This document shows, one piece after another, positions 28,399-33,077 of a stretch of DNA of 33,077 bases. This DNA is from Alphaproteobacteria bacterium (lineage in GTDB: Bacteria; Pseudomonadota; Alphaproteobacteria; Paracaedibacterales; VGCI01). The DNA is taken from assembly GCA_021323455.1 (NCBI GenBank), contig JAJONN010000005.1, positions 1-33,077 on the forward strand, given 5' to 3'. The notes under the pieces are model-generated. The model was given only the letters and a program-made list of their open reading frames with translations. It was not told where the DNA came from and searched no databases. The translations under genes were made by a program, and so were the position numbers. How positions within the stretch are numbered: position 1 is the first letter of the stretch; every line of letters starts with the position of its first letter.

Positions 28399-29442
28399 AT
28401 GAAACTACAGTTAAAATCAATAAGGACAATTCTAACGTTAATGGTGTCGCTTTTAATATCAACATGTTTTGCGATGGATGATGGAAATGAAGGAGGCCAT
28501 AGACCAAGAGTACTGCTCGGGGAAGGACATACTGATGGTGAGCTATTTATGGTATATGCGGGATCAACAAATTACGATGGGGAAACAAATCACCATCAGG
28601 CTAAAGGTTATATTACTATTGATCCTTGTAAAGAAATTTGTCCTGATATCATCAGCTGGATAACAAATGATAATACCGCATGGGATGCTATTGAAAAGTT
28701 AAAACCCCGATTGATAGCGGATATGACGTTTATCTCCACGGTCACTGAATCACCATTCGTTACGGTAAGAGCGTTAGCCGCTTTAGATTCTGGGGGTGTA
28801 TTTCTCGTGCCGGTTGATATTGCGATTCAAGGAAAGAGATGGAGTGCCAAGGCACATGTTGGTGATTGCTTTGAGGATGCGGGAGACAATGTTGGGTTTA
28901 ACGATCTCCTGACAAACTATGGTTTCTTATTTGGGGAGTATACCCCCAAATTTCCGACGCGAGCTGTATTTGAAGAAGGGTCCAAAATTGTTGATCAACA
29001 ATTTAGAAAAAGCTATCCACATATCGATGTGTGCTGTGTAGAACTTAAACCAGCACCCTTAGTGAGAGCGTTCTGGAAACTACCTGATGAGATTCAAATT
29101 TTTCTCACCACCTCTGTTGAGCCTAAAATTTTAGCGGATTATGTGTTTGAATACTACACATTAGGAGAAGAGGTACGCCACAAAGGACCTGATGCTATGG
29201 CGGAGATTATAGTTGGAAAATCGGAAGGGGTATTAGCTCTTAATTTGGTCATTAATTATCATTTGCATTACAATCCCGGTCATTTAGAACAGCTTTTATT
29301 TTTCGCAAAAGAGGAGGCACGGGAAGAAGAACGCCTATATGGTGATTTCTTTGGTCCCCAAGGGACAACCCTTTCGTGGCCTTATAAGCTTCAAAAACCT
29401 TTTGAGGTTATACCAGCCTATATTGCTATTACAAAAAGATAG
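28399..29442 (+). CDS. Exported protein of unknown function
   Basis: Signal peptide MKLQLKSIRTILTLMVSLLISTCFAMDD and 347-aa ORF; no family recognised. Confidence 0.75.
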   Translation: MKLQLKSIRTILTLMVSLLISTCFAMDDGNEGGHRPRVLLGEGHTDGELFMVYAGSTNYDGETNHHQAKGYITIDPCKEICPDIISWITNDNTAWDAIEKLKPRLIADMTFISTVTESPFVTVRALAALDSGGVFLVPVDIAIQGKRWSAKAHVGDCFEDAGDNVGFNDLLTNYGFLFGEYTPKFPTRAVFEEGSKIVDQQFRKSYPHIDVCCVELKPAPLVRAFWKLPDEIQIFLTTSVEPKILADYVFEYYTLGEEVRHKGPDAMAEIIVGKSEGVLALNLVINYHLHYNPGHLEQLLFFAKEEAREEERLYGDFFGPQGTTLSWPYKLQKPFEVIPAYIAITKR

Positions 29443-29542
29443 AAGGGACCTTTTCGATAGGGAACTGGGTAAAACGAACTTAGATTCAAAGAAAATTTAA
29501 TGTATTATTTTATTCTTAGATTATCTGGATTATTTTAGGTTG

Positions 29543-30181
29543 TTAACTACTTTGATCTCTTTCTTTTAACCATATTTCAAATGCAGCATCCATAGCTTCT
29601 TTTTCAGTATCAAATGCCCCTAAATACTCCCCATACCTTGCAATCTTCCAATAATAAGAATAACGATATACTGTAGCTTCAAGAGTTGGGTTGTACATAT
29701 TTCCCTTTCTACTACGACGCCAATTATTTTTAGCAATAAACACAGGTAGGCTTTGTAAAAGCCGATAGGTTAGTATGAAAATGCTTTTAATTAAAAATAC
29801 GATTATGTATATAAAACTTTTGTGATCGCTTAATTTTGCAAGAAAATCAGTATTAGGAGTATGAGAATTCTCTATCCAAAGATCATCAAGCTCACCCCTT
29901 TCTAATGCATTAATGAGTATTTCAACTTCGCTTATTCGCAAAGCTCCACAATCAGAAAGATGGAATAATTCACACTGAGGTCGCTCTTTATCTAATACCC
30001 ACTCATTAGAAAGATTACTATCGCACATGCCACAAAATCCATATTCTATTTTCACTGGCTTTTTGCTGAGTACGCGCGCAATAACTTTAGGATCAAGAGT
30101 GCGTGGAGGCAACTCTCGAGTTGATTTATCTTCCCTTTCTAGAACTTCCAATTGTTGTGCGCTCTCATTCAATGAATGCAT
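29543..30181 (-). CDS. Hypothetical membrane protein with N-terminal Cys cluster
   Basis: FCGMCDSN...RPQCELFHLSDCG, hydrophobic SFIYIIVFLIKSIFILTYRLL, and C-terminal YYWKIARYGEYLGAFDTEKEAMDAAFEIW. Confidence 0.65.
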   Translation of the reverse strand: MHSLNESAQQLEVLEREDKSTRELPPRTLDPKVIARVLSKKPVKIEYGFCGMCDSNLSNEWVLDKERPQCELFHLSDCGALRISEVEILINALERGELDDLWIENSHTPNTDFLAKLSDHKSFIYIIVFLIKSIFILTYRLLQSLPVFIAKNNWRRSRKGNMYNPTLEATVYRYSYYWKIARYGEYLGAFDTEKEAMDAAFEIWLKERDQSS

Positions 30182-30786
30182 ATCAATGTTCCCTTTTTTA
30201 CCTTATAAAACAAAAGGTTATGTTATCTCGGCACTAATAATCACATAACGTATTTCTAAATCTTAATATGGAAGTACTTATTTGAGAAGTGTCCAGTTTG
30301 TATTACATAAACAGATGAGACAAACTTCTAATGTTTCACAATCATCCTATTAGGAGGTTATCATAAGAGATTTTCTAATTATTTGATAAATTTAGAATCT
30401 TGATTTGAATATTTCCCTTGCTATATGGATATATATTTTAATGCGATATCAAGGATATGAAAGATTTTTTTACTCTACATACCAATACGACATTGCGACA
30501 TTTGGAAAATTTTGGCTTGAAACGCGCCGGTTCGTTGGACTCTTGTAAACCAAAAGTGTCGCGCCGGGGGTTGCGACAGCAATACGACACCTCCGAAGCC
30601 TCCACGGCTTGATCCATTTTTGCTCCATCTGGTGCAATATGGTGGGCACCCAAGCGAGAGCCCAAGGCAGTTTTTCTGTTGCATCTTAGAAGACAACCCA
30701 AGCATCAATAAATCTTACTGTTAAGAGCTAACTCTGTGCCAACTCTTTAATAGAAGATTGAATTTATTAATATAAATTCCTATGTC

Positions 30787-30974
30787 CTACAAGTCTGGAA
30801 CTTGGTGAGAAAGCATGACTTCCCAATCAGCTTTAGCTTCTGCTATTGCGTCTGGAGAAATTTCTTGAAGTGAATCCGGATATTTTAATCCTTTGAGATC
30901 AAATTTCCTGGTTGCAATTTCATGGAACCTCTTTTTATCGAGCTTTTGACTCTCAAAAAGCTCTGTAAGATGTA
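30787..30974 (-). pseudogene. Possible 3' gene fragment truncated at the IS630 end
   Basis: Open frame HLTELFESQKLDKKRFHEIATRKFDLKGLKYPDSLQEISPDAIAEAKADWEVMLSHQVPDL. The track's N-terminal residues come from the IS end. Confidence 0.45.
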
Positions 30975-30976
30975 TA

Positions 30977-32131
30977 ATACCAAATTTTTTAAATAGGCTT
31001 ACAGTAGAGCCCAAGTTCTAGAGTACAAGGAGCGTATGTTACCTGGCGTATTGACAATTTTATTCCAAGCAGCCGAGCAAGCTTTAACAACATCAGCATA
31101 GCTTTTAAAAACCCTATTAGCCAAGTCATTGTGCTTCATCTGTCGCCCGACTTGTTCTTGCGGGTTCAGTTCAAGACTGTAGGGAGGAAGGGATAACAGA
31201 GATATATTCCTGGGTATTTTTAAGGCTTTTGAAGCATGCCAGCCGGCTTTGTCAAGGACAACGACAGCGTGCTTACCCACAGCCACATTCTGGGCAATTT
31301 CCTCAAGATGTACCTGCATGGCCTGGGTGTTGGCACAAGGCATAATAACGGCTGCTCCCTTATCTTCAGCCGGGCAGACAGCGCCGAAGATGTAGCCATA
31401 AATGAACTGCTGTTGACGAACCACCCTAGGGCGGCTTCCTTTGCGTGCCCATATACGAGTAAGGGAGCCTTGTTGGCCAATCCTGTGTTCATCCTGAAAC
31501 CAAAGTTCCACATCTTTCAGTTCAACACCTTGGGGTAAGGCATGCTTTATTCTTTCAGGAAATTTTTTTTTGAACTCTTCCTGACCCTCTAGATCTGCCT
31601 TGGAATGCTGGGAGCGCGAGGTAATCCACACAACCCTTAAGCGTTTTAGCAGGCTATAAACGCTGGGAAGAGCATAATGAACATCCCACTTCTGTTTGAG
31701 CAGATGCTGGATATCCCTGGCTGTTATGCGGCCTCCCTGGCGTTCCTCTTTCAGCTTCTCAATACTGAGCTTGATCTCTTCCTCATCAATCAAGAATACG
31801 CGCGATTTACGCCCACGTCCTTTGATAAAGCCAATCAAGTGCTCCAGTCCCCCTTCCTCCCTTAGCCAATTCAACCACGTATGCACAGTCATCCGGCTCT
31901 GCTGCACAATTTCAGCTGCTTCTTTTACTGTCTTGCCTTTTTGCAGGTGGAGCATCGCCAAGCATCTCATCCTGCCACGCGGACAAGGCGTCGTTTGATA
32001 ATAACGGCCAAAGTCAATGTCCATAAAGCCGGAAGGAAAGGTAATAGACATGGGTACGTTCTCCCTTGCTCATTTCACCTTTATTTCTCACATAAAATCT
32101 TAAAAGTAAACTTACTTCTTATAAATGGTAT
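30977..32131 (-). mobile_element. IS630-family insertion sequence
   Basis: Transposase flanked by imperfect inverted ends starting ATACCA (30977) / TGGTAT (32131), each next to a TA dinucleotide (30975-30976, 32132-32133), as expected for TA-targeting IS630 elements. Confidence 0.75.
30999..32051 (-). CDS. IS630-family transposase, single full-length ORF
   Basis: N-terminal HTH (GKTVKEAAEIVQQSRMTVHTWLNWLRE); DDE motifs WFQDEHRIG, VVVLDKAGWH, LPPYSLELNPQEQVGRQMK. Confidence 0.95.
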   Translation of the reverse strand: MSITFPSGFMDIDFGRYYQTTPCPRGRMRCLAMLHLQKGKTVKEAAEIVQQSRMTVHTWLNWLREEGGLEHLIGFIKGRGRKSRVFLIDEEEIKLSIEKLKEERQGGRITARDIQHLLKQKWDVHYALPSVYSLLKRLRVVWITSRSQHSKADLEGQEEFKKKFPERIKHALPQGVELKDVELWFQDEHRIGQQGSLTRIWARKGSRPRVVRQQQFIYGYIFGAVCPAEDKGAAVIMPCANTQAMQVHLEEIAQNVAVGKHAVVVLDKAGWHASKALKIPRNISLLSLPPYSLELNPQEQVGRQMKHNDLANRVFKSYADVVKACSAAWNKIVNTPGNIRSLYSRTWALL

Positions 32132-32408
32132 TACATAAGAAATAATGATTGGGTAATCATTTATGAAAATTTGAGCCAGGAACGAGGGATACACACGCAA
32201 AAGGAAGAAAGAGTAAGAGTGTTTTTTGAAGCCATTTGGTATATATGCCGCACTGGTTGTTAGTGGCGTCTCTTGCCATCATCGTTAGGAAAAGAATAGC
32301 GGTTTGTTTAAACTTAGCATAAATGTCTTACACCCCTCCAAAGTATACCCGGCTTATACCCGAAGAATTTTAGCCCTTTCTTAAACCTCTCGAAACCCTT
32401 AGTTTCTC

Positions 32409-32484
32409 TGGTGCTGAAGAGAGGAATCGAACCTCCGGCCTACTGATTACGAATCAGTTGCTCTACCAACTGAGCTACTTCAGC
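32409..32484 (-). tRNA. tRNA-Thr (anticodon CGT), 3' CCA encoded
   Basis: Minus strand GCTGAAGTAGCTCAGTTGGTAGAGCAACTGATTCGTAATCAGTAGGCCGGAGGTTCGATTCCTCTCTTCAGCACCA folds as a full cloverleaf. Anticodon stem CTGAT/ATCAG encloses TCGTA. Confidence 0.96.
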
Positions 32485-32546
32485 GATCTTTTGAAACTAG
32501 CCATATTTCATTTCAGCGTCAACGGGCTTTTTCCAGCCTTTTGGGA

Positions 32547-33077
32547 TTATTTTAAATTTAACAGGCGAGTGAGCAGACGTAGTTGTTTGCCTTTAACCAT
32601 ACCTCCTTGCGGCAGCAAACCATCTCCCCATAGGTCGAATAAATTGTCGGACTGATGATAAAGTTGCTTCATACGGGCTTTTCCTTTTCTTGCAGATTTA
32701 GCGCAACTGATCCAAGACCAAAAACGGGCCAGCCATCCCGCCACCCCTGCCCTGCCCAAGGAAGGAGAACGGTTGAGATTCAATATCCTTGATTCAATTT
32801 CTTTAATCTCTGACGCAATCAACAAGACCTCTATTTTAGCTTCCTGGTAATTTTCCTGATCTTCCACCAAAGCTTGCCGATTTCCAAAGATGCGCCCCAG
32901 CTCTCTTAATTGACCTGAGGATACAGCGTTTGCAATCTCCTCCTGAATACGGGCACGCGTTTCAAGATTATGGTAATGGGTGATCATTGGTGCGCATATC
33001 TCTGCCATCCATTGGCACAAATTTGGCAACGCATTGACTTTACAATGATTCTGGATGGCTGCCAGTATCCGTAAGGC
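32547..33077 (-). CDS. C-terminal part of a larger protein running off the window edge, family uncertain
   Basis: The frame stays open upstream to 33077 (ALRILAAIQNHCKVNALPNLCQWMAEICAPMITHYHN...). The track start at 33029 is just an internal TTG. Confidence 0.7.
   Translation of the reverse strand, partial: ALRILAAIQNHCKVNALPNLCQWMAEICAPMITHYHNLETRARIQEEIANAVSSGQLRELGRIFGNRQALVEDQENYQEAKIEVLLIASEIKEIESRILNLNRSPSLGRAGVAGWLARFWSWISCAKSARKGKARMKQLYHQSDNLFDLWGDGLLPQGGMVKGKQLRLLTRLLNLK

Noticed and set aside
28399-29442. Possible PP2C-like phosphatase motif (WSAKAHVGDC) in the exported protein
   Set aside because: Only one short motif resembles the family; the other metal-binding motifs (ED, DGHG) are not seen.
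30438-30708. Two overlapping minus-strand ORFs in a GC-richer patch
   Set aside because: No recognisable domains and no clear ribosome-binding site; could be a decayed fragment but not supportable from sequence alone.

Overview
The 33 kb window looks like alphaproteobacterial chromosome; this is inferred from the ComM/YifB, ComF-Grx and DapB sequences, and the host is not known. It has about 20 credible genes, including several exported proteins of unknown function. Recognisable genes: yifB/comM (disrupted), ada-tag alkylation repair operon, class C beta-lactamase-like serine hydrolase, comF, grxC plus an exported glutaredoxin paralog, an orphan ABC substrate-binding protein, dapB, O-antigen-ligase family protein, tilS, Bcr/CflA MFS transporter, an H-NOX / dual-core hybrid histidine kinase / REC-PAS-GGDEF-EAL operon, an IS630-type insertion sequence with candidate ends, and tRNA-Thr(CGT). 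The best second-look items are: (1) the three-gene H-NOX to c-di-GMP operon with an altered YxSxR heme motif; (2) two neighbouring exported Nudix-like proteins, one with a degraded catalytic box; (3) an 875-aa exported protein with a possible HicA-like C-terminus; (4) a YifB/ComM gene with an apparent small out-of-frame deletion; (5) long palindromic intergenic elements sharing a conserved core in opposite orientations; (6) a membrane-anchored Met/Gln repeat protein. All calls come from reading motifs by eye; no database search was run.
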